From NCBI GenBank assembly GCA_028023455.1, contig JAQFVV010001013.1, positions 1 to 64,000 on the forward strand: DNA of 64,000 nt, written 5' to 3'. Under the pieces are notes generated by a model. That model was not told the origin of the DNA, did not search any database, and saw nothing but the letters and a program-made list of their open reading frames with translations. Source of the DNA: Epiperipatus broadwayi (lineage: Eukaryota; Onychophora; Udeonychophora; Euonychophora; Peripatidae). A program made the position numbers and the translations under genes. Shown here in pieces: positions 35,506-47,935 of this stretch (the stretch's first letter is position 1; each line of letters opens with the position of its first letter).

Positions 35506-36547
35506 ACCAATTTGGAAAAAATCTATAGATGTCATTCATTCAAAAACAATATGGCTATCAAACTAACAACTTCTACAAAACAACTAATATTATAAATAGT
35601 TCAATCAAGTAATTCTGTCAATGAACTCATTATCATTTACATTCTGGTAGAAAAGTTGTCTACAAATATAAAAATCCAAATGAGGCTAGTCTATAGAAAT
35701 TCAACAACATGGATTTACTTTCTGAGATGAAACACCCAATATTTATTGAAGCCCTCAGAAACACTTAAACTTGGAGCAGGAAGTTGCTATCATTACATAA
35801 GTATTGAACCTTTCATTAGGGTAAGCTATAGGAGCTGAAATTGATGGGTTTACTCGGAACAAATTATAGTACTTTTCTTGCTAACATTTTGTTGCTAGGT
35901 GATAAACTAATGCTTATAATCTCACCAAGCCTAATGGGAGATGAATTTAATTAACTTTTGCATGAAAATATTAACATAAATAGTTTTAATAAATGTTTGA
36001 AACCTTTATATCAATTTACTTCAATTATTTGTATTAACCAGAAATCGTTTTCTGGCATTGCGCAATATACATAACATCTTCATTGTTAAATTTACCATTT
36101 TCTTTATTCTTGGTGTCAGATGTTGCTATAATTAAAAATGATAATAAAAGCCTTTTTTTAAAAAAATAAGTACAAATTCGCCTAAATCAGAAAACTCTGG
36201 GAATGTTTTGACATTTTCAATCATCTCCAATTTGTAAATACTCCCAGATATCGCTACTATATGTAGATAAGTTATGGAAAATATAAAATCAGACTATGAT
36301 CACTCAGAAGTGAGAGAACTTTAAATTTGTTTTATATAATAAAAAATATATAACCTAAAGATAATTTTATTTTTTAAAAATATATTTATTATGCTTAATA
36401 ATAAGAAACAATCTTTTAAACATGATGGGTATAGGCATTTATTATTAGAATCGGCGCCTGTGAATTTTTTAAGCAGGGTGTTTTAATACAGGATTGTCAT
36501 CAAAAGGTAAACAAAACAAAAAAACAAAATAGATCATTTCTAATTTT
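35506..36547. other. No gene seen
   Basis: AT-rich sequence without motifs, RNA genes or repeats that I can match elsewhere in the window. Confidence 0.4.
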
Positions 36548-37140
36548 GCAACCACGTAACTATTTTATTTTTCCATACCAATCATGCATTTTTTGTTTTT
36601 ACTAATTGCTGTTCGATAAATAATATCTGGAGTAGATCGATCTTTACTTTTTATTTAAATTTTTTTCGTGTAACAATTGGGAAAATATTTTTTTTATCTA
36701 TGTTCAACATTGCCACCCATCATGATAAATATTTAAAATAATATGTTATTATTTTATGTTTTTCTGCAATAAATATTTATATGTTAATTACAAGAAGAAG
36801 AAAAAATAGTATTTTATTGCTTATCTTAAATGAAAACAAAAATTTATTCTTGCATTCAGAATAGATAAACATCCCATATTCAGATAACTATTGATGCTGG
36901 CAACAAGCAGCTTCAATTGATCTACTTACATCTGCTGATAAAAGCAAATGAATCTTAATGAACTTCACGAAATATGACATTTTTGGCACTGCCATAATTA
37001 GCAGCGTTTTTGAATAAAATCTCAGACATTGTTTAATTATTTTTTTAAAAATGGTTTAATTAGTTGCATTTACATAATAATTGTGCAAAATTTTCAATGA
37101 TTGTTATATTATTGATACTTTCAAGCACAAATTTAATACC
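36548..37140. repeat. Dispersed 0.6-kb repeat, copy 2
   Basis: This is a direct copy of 9862-10440. A TTACATAATAATTGTGCAAAATTTTCAATGATTGTTATATT end matches the end of copy 1, and the block TGACATTTTTGGCACTGCCATAATTAGCAGC matches the one near 10277. Copy 2 has an extra segment near 36690-36720. No product. Confidence 0.75.
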
Positions 37141-38840
37141 TAATTATTATTATTTTTCTGGAGGCGCTGCAGTGCTTATAGAACAGCCACCACTGAGTAG
37201 AATTAAAAATCATTTCAAATACATAATTATGTATATAAAATTAATAATTTGAAGTTAATACGAAGCTCATTAAACATGCATTCCTTTTGTTTGTGATATG
37301 TATTTAAACACTAACTAGTCATAATTTGATTTGAAAATAATTAATATAAGCCTTAACATTAAAGTCTTATGTATGGGGAAGTATATTGTAATGGGGATGT
37401 AGGGTTCAAATGAATTCAAGTCCATAAGTTGGGGTGGCATCCCAACAGTTATTTTAGTAATCTATTTAGCACTTTCACTTTCTCATCTCAAAAAATATTT
37501 ATATTTTATTAGTATTAAATCATACCTTATGCTCATAAAAGTATAAGTTAATTAATAGATACATGGCTGCCACTTTCCTGCAGAAAAATATTCGAAATAA
37601 GCTATTCTCCTATTACCATCATAATTCTCTATTATTATTTATAATTAAAATCAAAAAGACACAATACAGATAAATTGTATAATTTATATTTAATAAAAAA
37701 TTCCATACACAACAAATAAATACATATAGCTTTGAACCATTATTTACAAGTACTGTACAATATTAAACAAAATATTGAATGTAATTATTATGTTAATCAA
37801 GAACCAATATGCATATAAATAAAATATCATTAGATATGATTAAGAGTTAATAAATGTCTTAAATTATCTCAATAATATCAGATAACAAATGCTCTATAAT
37901 AAGCTAATCTCATATAGTTATTAATAATTCAGCACAATTTACATATACATTATTAATAATATATAAAAAAAAAAAAAAATACAATTAGTAAGTTCTTTTG
38001 CCACTAAAAAAATATATCTGTAAATCTCTACTGTAGATTTCTTTGTACTTTAGATTATAATGTAATCAACCTACTTTTTTCTTTTTCTTTCTTTTTGAAA
38101 AAAAAAATTCTTTAAAATAATTGTCTTTTATATATAAATGCAGGGTTTTTTTTCTAAAGGATTCTTATTTTTCTTTGTTATAGTTTTAGACTGTGAGATT
38201 TCACCATATTTTTGATTAAAACTATCTTCTTGAGCAAAAAATATATAATTATGTCAGATTCATATTCTAACAATAGACAATCAAGACATTTTCATCGCAG
38301 GTTGTTAATTGCTCTGAGGGTCACTGTGTTACTTCAAACTCTCGGGCATTGACATTTGTCAGTCAGAAATTGTTAGAAAACTAGAGACATCACTTAGAAA
38401 CTAAATTTCTGAGCCTCACAATCTACTATTGAATCAGTATTTTATACTGATTAGCACTCAATGTTGTAACTGAATAATTTTACAGTCACAGACCATATAA
38501 GTCACCTAAATTGATGTCTGGAATTCTCTGCTTGGCAAATTAATAGATTAGATGTTGAACTTCATAATAAAGTATAAAGATCTGAAGACTGAAGTTAAAT
38601 GACTGATAAGAAGACTTAAAAATGATTGGTAGATGAAAACTGCAGCAAAGATACAGATATTTGTGATCATGGTCATTCTAGATCTCTCTTTTTTTTTATG
38701 CATTAAAAGCAATAAATGGACCTAAAAAATGGTTTCACAATCCTATTAAATCCAGCTTTACCCTCTCTTATATCGACATCTGTGTTTTTGCTATAAATCA
38801 AAGTTTTAATATTCTGTACTCAGCAACTTTTAGCTTTTCT
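37141..38840. other. No gene seen
   Basis: AT-rich. Nothing was found apart from simple A/T runs (for example near 37960 and 38095). Confidence 0.4.
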
Positions 38841-39460
38841 GGTTACCAACATAGAGAATGTAAACCAGTTTAAATATCTTGGTAGTTTTATAAATAAGCT
38901 GATGGAATTGGATGTTTAGATCCAACATAGACTCCAATATATTGCTGCTGCTTTTAACAAGTTAAAAAATATCATTGCAAGGAAATAAACAAATGCAACT
39001 ACAATTAACCTAATTATTGTATGAATGTAAAACTTGGACACTAACAGTGCCATATAGAAAAGTTTCACTTAAGGATGCTCCATAAAATTTAAAATACAAT
39101 GACAAAATTGTAAAACCAATCAATATGTTCTTCAACTTGCTAGATGTGATACACTACTGTAACATCACACCTTTGTTGGATTGGGCATATACAACAAATA
39201 GACAATGGTGTTCTATAAACTCAAGCGGGGTTTTCTGCATTTACAATGATTATCTCAAAGAGATTTCAAAGAAATATAATGTGCAATGTTTTAAATGGGA
39301 AGAGATTGTGTTGAAGTATTTCACAAAGAAAAGTTTTCTGCTATAGAAACTAAAAGACAACATTGTAAATTAACAAGTAAGCAGAAAATTGGACCAGAAT
39401 GTTTAGTATGTGGTCATATTTGTGTTTCAACAGATTGGTTTTTATAGTCACAGCAAAACC
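38841..39460 (+). pseudogene. Old LINE fragment (second lineage)
   Basis: Fragments in several frames: VNQFKYLGSFIN, an RLQ...AAFNKLKN helix, a VxECKTWTLTVPYRK block, MFFNLLDV, RQWCSINSSGVFCIYND, a NVQCFKWEEIV segment and the end GPECLVCGHICVST. This order is the tail of a common invertebrate endonuclease-reverse transcriptase LINE with a final C2-type cysteine motif. It is not the RTE or the CACATC-tailed family. Heavily decayed. Confidence 0.7.
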
Positions 39461-40504
39461 CATTTTTAAAGTAATTTTCTCTTACTTCTTTATTTATTTA
39501 TTTTTTTCCTAAAGTTGGAATGGGCAAAATTATTTTTGGGTGTCTCTTTTTTATTATTTATATGTTAAATATTCTGCTGGTGGCATTCTGATCTCTTTTT
39601 AGCTTAGATTAGCCTCTTTTAACTACCCATCATGTAATAAAATATGCCTTTTTCCATTCCTCCAATTACAATGATTTCCTTTTTTTTTCTTTTTTTTTTC
39701 ATTAACTAAGGGTTATCATTAATTATTAGTCTTCAGTTGCTTTGTTTCATATACAGGGGAAATAAATTATTTAGTTAAAATACAAACTTTATTATTATTA
39801 TCTTAAAATTTTACTTGAAAGATTACAATTTGCATTTGGAATGCATGTTGATTTCCCAATATAAAACTAAAAATTTAGAAAATAAAATTCATGTAAATAT
39901 ACTAAATAAAAAAAATAATTTTCTTCAATCCTCACAGCATTCTTTATATTTTGCAATCAAAAATAAAGTGTGGGACAAAGAACAATTTAAATAAATTTGA
40001 AAATAACAACTAGTTACTTGTATCAAAGAAAATGGGTGTCTTTTTTAAGTTTATTTAAATGGTTCTTTAGCCAATGCTTTTATTTTTGATGGACAGCACT
40101 AATAATTTTAGGAAAGCTAAAGGAAATTTATTTTTTTATTATTTAGTACATTATCGTACATAAAAGTATTTCTCTAAATTTATTAAATTATGAATGACAA
40201 TAAAATATTTTATTAAATTATTTTTTTAAAAATAAAAATTCCTGTTCAAATTTTACATATCAGTAAAAAATACATTTTTTGTGGCAATTAAGGTTGCATT
40301 AAAAAATTAAAAATTATATAAAATATATCTTTGTAAGCATGTAATGTGTTTTCTCTTTTTAACTCATTCTTATGGGAATCATAGAAAATATAAAAATATT
40401 TAAGAAAAAACATTTCCTCTTTTATAATTTTAATCCATTACATTAATGGATGAACTAAATTCTACTATACAGTAGTGCCCTCTAGTGCCAAACCTAAACA
40501 ATAA
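39461..40504. other. No gene seen
   Basis: Very AT-rich with poly-T runs near 39480-39510 and 39680-39700; no feature supported. Confidence 0.4.
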
Positions 40505-40720
40505 ATACTAGAGAGTTTGTGCATAAAAGTCCTATCTAGTTAACTAAATAGGTAAAAAGTGGCTGCTGGAGGATTTAGGTACAGTGCTCTCACATCCAAG
40601 ACTTCTCCACAGATAAGATAAAACTAGTCTAGGATATTGGATGGCAGTAGATATTGATTTTATGCACAAATAATTTAGCATCCATTGATTACTAAGGTTT
40701 ATCGTAGGGGGCGCTACTGT
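40505..40720. repeat. Foldback repeat, copy 2
   Basis: This is related to 18029-18210: GCATAAAAGTCC, CAGTGCTCTCACATCCAAGACTTCT, AACTAGTCTAGGATATTGGATG, TTTTATGCACAAA and CATCCATTGATTACT. The left arm is poorly preserved here. Confidence 0.55.
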
Positions 40721-40735
40721 ATGGCGTTTGTTTGT

Positions 40736-41960
40736 GCAAGGGTGGGTAAAGAGATGGGGATTAAATTTAGTGAAGAAAAATCAAATATAATGATGGTTAA
40801 TATTGGGGAAAGAGAAGATTTAGAATTTTTGTTGGGAGATATTAAGTTAAGTGTGGTGAATAGATATATTATTTGGGAATTATTTTAAGTAATCAGAAAA
40901 ATTATTTGGATGAATGGGAGAAAAAATTGATAAATGAAGAGCAAAGAAAAGAAAGAGATTGTTAAAGAAAATAACAGTGTTTTCATATAATAAATATGAT
41001 GTAGCTAGAATTATATGGAAGGGAGTTGTAGTAGCAGGGTTAACATATGGTAATGATGCATTATATGTTAGTAAAGGGGTATTAAATTACTTAGAAAAGG
41101 TTCAAAGGGAAGTAGGAAGACATACATTGGATGCAGATGTATGGACAGCAAGGGAGGCAATTCAAGAAGAAGTGGGGTTGGTCAAGTTTTTATATCAGAG
41201 ATGCAAAAAGTAAAATGAAAATGTTTGGTAGATTGCAGTTTATGGATAATAAAAGAATAGCCAAAATAGTATTTAATTGGGTTATGAGTAAAGGGCAGGC
41301 AACAAGATGGGTGAGAAAGTTTAATGTGGTATGCAAAAGATTTGGATAAAGAATTTATATTAGTATATTTGTACAAAAGATGGGATGATTGTGGTAGATT
41401 TATTAATAAAGAAAGGAAGATAGAGAGATGGAGAACTAGTGTGGAGAGTAAAAGAGTTTATATATATATATATATAAGCAGAATATTAGGTGCGAGTTAA
41501 TATATGATAATAGTAAGGAAAGTAGTTTATTGTTTAAGGCTCGAATGGGATATTTAGCAACAAGAGAATATACATGCAAATGGAAAAATGTGGGTGATTT
41601 AATCTGCAAATTATGAAAGGAATGAATAGAAAATAGTAGGCATCTGTTAATTGAATGTAAATGCTTGAAAACAGATAAGGCACATATAACGAAGCTATGG
41701 AAAAATAAATATGAAAAAAGTGATTATACAGAAAGTGGATTATTGGTTTTTATATTGGGTTTGGGAAAAGATAAGGGGGATTTAAGACCATAGAGTTGAC
41801 AAAGATTATGTTGTGGAAATGAGATAGAGCAGAATATGGGAAAACTTAAACTGGGGAATGTAAAATAAAATAGTAAACAGGTTCTTCTGGGCATAATTGC
41901 TGAGAGATTCTTGACTTCGTTTAAGGAGAAGCTACAGTACATCACATCACAATTTTAACA
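40736..41960 (+). pseudogene. LINE 3' half (CACATC-tailed family), copy 3
   Basis: It starts at KVGKEMGIKFSEEKS-like codons (RVGKEMGIKFSEEKSNIMM at 40739), continues through LKKITVFSYNKYDVARIIWKG and LTYGNDALYVSKGVLNYLEKVQ, breaks frame near 41170 into MRDAKSKMKMFGRL-type sequence, and reaches HLLIECKCLKT near 41645. It ends in AGTACATCACATCACA. Several frameshifts and stops. The 5' end is truncated at the same protein region as copy 2. Confidence 0.85.
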
Positions 41961-42190
41961 GTTTGTGTGAGCATAGGGAATTATGATAGTTGAATTAAAA
42001 TTCTCAAAAATATCTATTTATCATGCAATTTTTGAAATTGTAATAGTATTTATTTTACTTAGAAAATATAGATATTTATTTCATTAAAAGAAGTGTGATT
42101 TGATTTAAATTTTTTTTAAAACTCTCCTTTTTTGAGCAGTGACACAAACATGATTTATTCATATATAATATCTATCTCTATACATAATAT

Positions 42191-43703
42191 CATCATCATC
42201 AATCATTATAAATCCACTGCAGGATGAAGGTCTCTCCAAGTTCAATCCATCTTCTCTGATCTTTAGCTTGTCTTCTCCACATCACCCCTGCATACTTTCT
42301 TATTTCATCCATCCATCTCACATGTAGTCTCTTTCTGGGTCTTTTATACTCTCTTGGAATCCAGTTTAAAATTTCAATTGTCCATCTATTATCATCTTTT
42401 CTATCAATATGTCCATCCTAAGTCCACTTCAGTTTTTTTTAATTTTTTCAATGAGGTCAGTAACACATGTTTGTTCTCTTACCCATATATTGTATTTTCG
42501 ATCTCTTTTTGTTACTCCTAATATGCATCTCTTCATACTTCTTTGAGTGGTCTGAAGTCTCTGTATTGTTCTTCTATTAAGTGTCCAAGTCTCAGATCCA
42601 TAAATAAAAACTGGTAAAACCCATTTATTAAAAACCTTCCTTTTCAAACATGTAGGCATATTTCCTTTTAGTATCAAGTTATTTCTACCAAAAGCACTCC
42701 AACCAAGTTTAATTCTATGATTAATTTCATCCATTAATTTTCCATCTGTATTAATAATCTGACCAAGGCATTTGTAGCTGTTAACTTCTTCTAACTCATC
42801 ATAATCAATCTTTATTTTTATATTTTGAAAAAATCCATTTAACATTACTTTAGTCTTTTTAACATTTATCTTTAATCCTAACTTTATCTGATAACTCATG
42901 CAGCTCTAAAGCATTATTTGCAATAACAACTACATCATCTGCAAAATCTAAATGACTTAAATATTCTCCATTTACTTTCACTTCTTTAGCTTCCCATTTT
43001 AATCCACAAAATACTTCTTGCAGCACTGCAGTAAAATGTTTTGGAGATATGGAGTCACCTTGTCTTACACCCTTCTCAATGTTGATTTTCCTAGTATCAT
43101 TATGTAATCTAATTGTTGTTGTTGCATTTTTATAAATATTCTTTAAAATATGACAATATCCTGGATCTATACCTTGATGATCCAATGCTTTAATCACTGA
43201 AGAAATGTTTATAGAATCAAATGCCTTTTCATAATCTACAAATCCAAAGCATAATGGCAACTCACATTCATTTGTTCTTTCTATAACTTCTCTCAATACC
43301 TGGATATAATCTACTGTACTAAAACCACTTTTAAATCCAGTTTGTTCTCTTGGTTGGTGGAAATCCAATGTTTTCTGTAGATGAGTTATAATTATCATGG
43401 TAAAAATTTTGTATAGAACTGATAAAAAGCTGATAGGTCTGTAATTTTTAGTATCTTCTTTATCACCTTTTTAAAATATTAATACTGCATTCTTCCAATC
43501 ATCTGGTACATCTTTATCATTTAGACATTTGGTATATAACTTTGTTAAAAAAAATTATATTTCTTCACCTGCTTCTTTTAATGTATCAATTATAATTCCA
43601 TCATTACCCATAGTCTTTCCTTTCTTTATAAATTTAATTGCATGTCTCACTTCATTTAAAATTCGGGGCAATTCAGAAGATATAATAGATATAGGAGATA
43701 AAA
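42191..43703 (-). pseudogene. RTE 3' half, inverted (copy C)
   Basis: On the minus strand: reverse transcriptase with LYKIFTMII, EQTGFKSGFSTVDYIQVL, FVDYEKAFDSI, GVRQGDSISPK, the catalytic FADDVVV (43398-42859), then after a frame shift KINVKKTKVMLN, YKCLGQII and YGSETWTL (42899-42429), ending at CTGCAGTGGATTTATAATGATTGATGATGATG near 42191. The endonuclease half is missing. A stop near 43473 (GGTGATAAAGAAG neighbourhood) and the frame shift near 42880 disable it. Confidence 0.9.
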
Positions 43704-44582
43704 TATACATTGAGTTAATAATATTACCACATAATGCTTTATAGAACTGTATTATAATAATTTGCTTTTGATTGCTGCAAATGTAATGGTTGTTACAACT
43801 GATTGGTGTTACTCTCATAACAAGAAATAACAAATTAATACCTTTAAACAATATGACAATACAAAAATAACTTTTCACTCTAGCGACATCTAGCAGAAGA
43901 TGAGTGGTGATTAAGAAATACATATATAATCCTTTAAATTTAATTCTCAGATTTGTTTCTAACTTTTGCATTTATTAAAAGTTCTAGGTTTCAAAGTTGG
44001 AAAAAATGCAGATATACATCCAGGAACCATCTTTGAAATTCAAATCAACTTAATATTTTAAGCCCAAGTCAATTTAAATTGTGAAATTATATATATATAT
44101 CTTAAACATGTTCAGTAACTATCTATATACTTAACTGTAAAAATATAATTATATATGCATCTAGTAATTAATGATTGATCAAGCTTATACTAGATGGCAC
44201 TAGAGTGGAGAGTTGCTCTTATATTGTTTAAGCTGAGAGTTGGTGATTTGTTGATATTATTAATATTTTTAGACAGAGAAATAAGATGGCCATGATTATT
44301 GAAGAATTAAAAGTACTAATATAGACACTTACTAAACTGGTTTCAGTTTTGTAAATAATATTTTAAATATGTTGACTTGTTCAAATCTTACTCTGATGTC
44401 ATTTTCAAATTTTTAGCCTGATATTCCCAACTTTGAATCCCAAGTGTCATTGATAAAGACAAAAACCAGAAAGTGATCTGAGAATGTGGATTTAAATACT
44501 AAGGCTAGAGATTTTTAATGCATCTAATAATCACTGTTTATTCAATTTCACACTAGATGGCACTAGAGTGGAGAAATAAACA
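43704..44582. other. Intergenic, nothing recognised
   Basis: ACTAGATGGCACTAGAGTGGAGA occurs twice, near 44190 and 44550, with similar upstream context (ATTAATGATTGATC against ATCACTGTTTATTC), so a short direct duplication is present. No gene. Confidence 0.4.
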
Positions 44583-45059
44583 ATATTAGGTGTGAGTTAA
44601 TATATGATAATAGTAAGGAAAGTAGTTTATTATTTAAGGCTCGAATGGGATCTTTAGCTACAAGAGAATATACATGTAAATGGAAAAAAATGGGTGATTT
44701 ATTTTGTAAATTACGTAAGGAAGGAATAGAAAATATTGGGCATTTGTTAATTGAATGTAAATGTTTGAAAACAGAAAGGGTACATATAATGAAGTTATGG
44801 AAGAATAAATATGAAAAAAGTGATTATACAGAAAGTGAATTATTGGTTTTTATGCTGGGTTTAGGAAAAGATAAAGGGGATTTATATATATAAAGGTTAT
44901 AGAGTTGTCAAAGATTATGTTGTGGAAATGGGATGGAGCAGAATATGGGAAAATTTAGAGTGGGGAATGGAAAATAAAGTGGCTAACAGGTTTATCTGGG
45001 CATAATTGCTGAGATATTCTTGATTTTTTTAAAAAGAAGCCACAATACATCACATCACA
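44583..45059 (+). pseudogene. LINE 3' end (CACATC-tailed family), copy 4
   Basis: ATTAGGTGTGAGTTAATATATGATAATAG, the frame 44645-44893 (MGSLATREYTCKWKK, CKLRKEGIENIGHLLIECKCL, VFMLGLGKDKGDLYI), then CACAATACATCACATCACATG. The zinc-finger-like second Cys is Arg here. 5'-truncated. A second copy of the same family starts at its last base. Confidence 0.85.
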
Positions 45060-45712
45060 TGTACATCTGTTAATTCAGGGGCCCCAACCCTATGCCTGTG
45101 GGCACCATGATGCCCGCTCACCATTTTACATGTGCCTGCCGCTATCCGAACACGATAAAAAAATATTTATCTGATACTAATAAGTTTAATTTTTAAAATT
45201 TCTTATAAATTATTGTATTATATTGTATTCAAATGTTAAAATTTTATTTTTGAAATAAATATTTTTTTATACATTATGTGTATTATTAACAATATCCAAC
45301 TATAAATTTACATTGAAAAAATAAATGGTGCCTGCCACCTGGCCAGTATTATAGAATGTGCTCTTAAGTGCAAAAAGGTTGGGGATCGCTGTGTTAATTG
45401 AATGTAAATGCCTGCAAGCACAAAGGGTACAAATAATAAAGTTGTGGGAGAATAAATATAAACATAGTGATTATACAGAAAGTGGGTTGTTTTTTATGCT
45501 TGGTTTAGAAAAATATAAGGGGGATTTAAATATAAATGCCATGGAGTTGACAAAGATTATGCTGTGAAAAGGGATGGAGCAGGATAGAGAAGAATATGGG
45601 AAAAACTTAGGGTGGAGAATGGAAAGGGAAGGTGGCTAACAGGTTTCTTTGGGCATAGTGGCTGAGAGATTTCTGATTCTGAAAAAGGAGAAGCCATAAT
45701 ACATCGCATTGC
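45060..45712 (+). pseudogene. LINE 3' end (CACATC-tailed family), copy 5, with MITE
   Basis: It starts ACATCTGTTAATT and continues after the MITE with GAATGTAAATGCCTGCAAGCACAAAGGG, the ELLIECKCL-type region, then YTESGLFFMLGLEKYKGDL, and finally ATACATCGCATTGCATAT. Copies 4 and 5 stand head to tail. The MITE interrupts the codons for LLIE at TGTTAATT. Confidence 0.85.
45076..45391 (-). mobile_element. hAT-type MITE, copy 2
   Basis: A 316-bp element flanked by the 8-bp duplication TGTTAATT (45068-45075 and 45392-45399). It starts CAGGGGCCCCAACC and ends GGTTGGGGATCGCTG. Its body is the reverse complement of the MITE at 21532 (GCACCATGATGCCCGC near the start here, GCGCCATGGTGCCC near the end there), so the two are inserted in opposite orientation. 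No transposase. Confidence 0.92.
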
Positions 45713-46597
45713 ATATACAAATGTCATTGTGGTTCATTTTTGCTTTGCAAGATAAGTAACATCTAGATAAAAATTTCTGTTGGTGGTGAATATTTGTTTA
45801 GCGAGTGAATGAAAATTGAGAGTTGGAGTGAAGAGAGATAGATTTAATTGGATTTGGAAAGATTGAGGAAAAATTTTGCTAATGTTTGGAGAGTGATTCG
45901 AGATGCTGACATTTTAAATGTAAATATATATATGTGTGTGTGTGTTTATTGTAATGAGGTTTTAAAAACTAAGACATATATAAGATTAGTTATATTTTAG
46001 GGGGTTTGCTAATAAATAAAAATTTGAGAGAGTTATTCATTTTGAGTAAGAGAGATAACATTGTGATGTGAGTTTAGGAGAGCATGAGTTCCTCGTTTTC
46101 CATTATAAAAATGAAAAAAAAAATTTCTATAAAAAGATTTGGAGAGTGATAGAAAAATCATAAATTTTAAATATAAAATAGGGGGATTGGAAGAATAAGG
46201 AAATATGGACTGCATGTGTATATTACAATGAATGCATGATTGTCAGAAGGAAACTACATGCTTTGTTAGTGTGGACAGTATGTGATAAGGTTTTTCATCT
46301 GAAATGCTTAAATAAGACTAGGACGGATATAAAAGATGTATAATTGTGTAGATCATGTATAAATGTGATAAAATAGTCGAAAAAATGGTTTTTAAGTGAA
46401 GATAGTTTAAAGAAAAAGTCAGGAGAAATTGAGGAAAATATAGATAAAAAGATAGAATGGAGTATGTTTAATAGAGTGCAAAAGATATAAATGACAAAAT
46501 AAGTAGTGCAATGAGGATAGTTAGTCAAAGAATAAAGAAAATAGAGGAAGAAGTAAAAGATGTAGAAGTAAAGTTAAAAATGTTGGATATGAAGTGA

Positions 46598-46981
46598 GTG
46601 CAGATCAAGGAATTAATGAATAAAAATGATAAGGAAGAAGTAAATAAGGACATTCAGAAGGTTAATGAAAATGTTACAGATGAAATAAGGAAAGCAAACT
46701 ATGATACAGTCTTGACAAGACGCTCATTAATTAGAGAATGTGATGATGTAATTGCAAGGGAAAATAAAAATAGATATGTAAGAGTATGTTTACCTGGAGA
46801 TAGAATTAGGGATGCTACAGATAAAATAAATAAATGGGGGAATAGAGATGTTTGTGTTACGGTGGGGAGAAATAATTTGTCAGAGCCATTAGAGAGAATA
46901 ATGGGTGAGTATAAAGAATTGACTAGTAGTTTGAATAAGGTTAAAGGAAGAATAGGAATAGTTAGATTACTACCAAGATAG
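46598..46981 (+). pseudogene. LINE ORF1 remnant, SGNH-esterase-like
   Basis: A 127-residue frame. It starts KELMNKNDKEEVNKDIQ (a coiled-coil-like charged helix) and then has RSLIRECDDVI, LPGDRIRDATDKI, VCVTVGRNNL and IGIVRLLPR. GRNNL after a Val-rich strand and the final LLPR resemble the GxND and LPR-type blocks of the SGNH hydrolase-like domains found in ORF1 of some LINEs (family knowledge). A DG-H-type catalytic end may be present in the decayed sequence near 47110 (KMDTI*). The coupling to an RT 3 kb downstream supports the assignment, but the match is by eye. Confidence 0.55.
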
Positions 46982-47697
46982 ATTCATCAATAGGTATCTG
47001 TTAGATGGAGCATTTTCTATAAATGAGAGATTGAAAAAACTATGTGATAGTCTACAGTATGTTTGTGGATGTGTGGACATTTTTATTAGTAAAGGGAGTC
47101 ATACAGTAAAGATGGATACCATTTAGCGAGGATAGCATTTAGCGAATCAACAAAGTGAAGGAATAAAGGGATTGGCTTATAAAAATATACTTCGGAAAAC
47201 CTATAAAGAGGTGTAGGGTTTTAAATTATAATATTAGCAAAAGAAAGGTTAAGGATGGGTGGGATGTATGAAGTAAACAAAAGGTAGCTTATCTAGATTT
47301 AAATGTAGATATGGAGAGGGAATGGGATAGTAAAACTAATAATAAACAAAATAACTACAAATATAATAGAGAAGAGTCAAAATAAATTTATAAAAGGGCA
47401 GAAAAAAAGGAAGAAATTGTAAAATCAGGATATTTGAACATGCAAGGTGATAGGAGACCATAAAAGTGATTAGAATTATACAAAGCAGTTAAAAAGAGGG
47501 ATTGAGGTATTAGCAGTAGTGGAAATACATCTAAGAGAAGAACCTACAATGGAAAATTTGGTATGGCATGGTATAAAGAAAAAAGAAAAAAGGAGTAGTG
47601 GTATAGGAATAATGTCAAAAAAATATTTAAATACTGTAAAATGTCAAGAATATTTGTGGTTTGAGATAAAGCTAGTGGGTGTTTTCATCTTCATATA

Positions 47698-47838
47698 TAT
47701 TAAATCTCAATTTTTTAATTTTTTAAAATTTTTTTTGTTATATATTTTGTTATAAAAAAAAAAAAAATTTAATTTTTAAATTGTTTTGGGTTTTGGGTAT
47801 GGAAAAGTTTTGAATTTTTTTTTTAAAAAAAAAATAAA

Positions 47839-47870
<32 letters not shown>

Positions 47871-47935
47871 AAAGAAAAAAAAAAGAGAGGAGAGGGGGGG
47901 GAAAAAAAAAAAAAAAAAAGGGAAAAAAAAACTAG
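47698..47935. repeat. Homopolymer-rich low-complexity block
   Basis: Successive runs of T and A with a G-rich insert (GAGGAGAGGGGGGGG) replace LINE sequence, starting inside what reads as endonuclease codons and ending before TAGGAAGACAAGAATGG. The sharp edges and pure runs look like an assembly or consensus artefact. Confidence 0.6.

Noticed and set aside
35222-35595. Four overlapping 72-83-residue frames in three or more frames
   Set aside because: They straddle the terminal inverted repeat of the 34.3-35.5 kb element and have no conserved family features.
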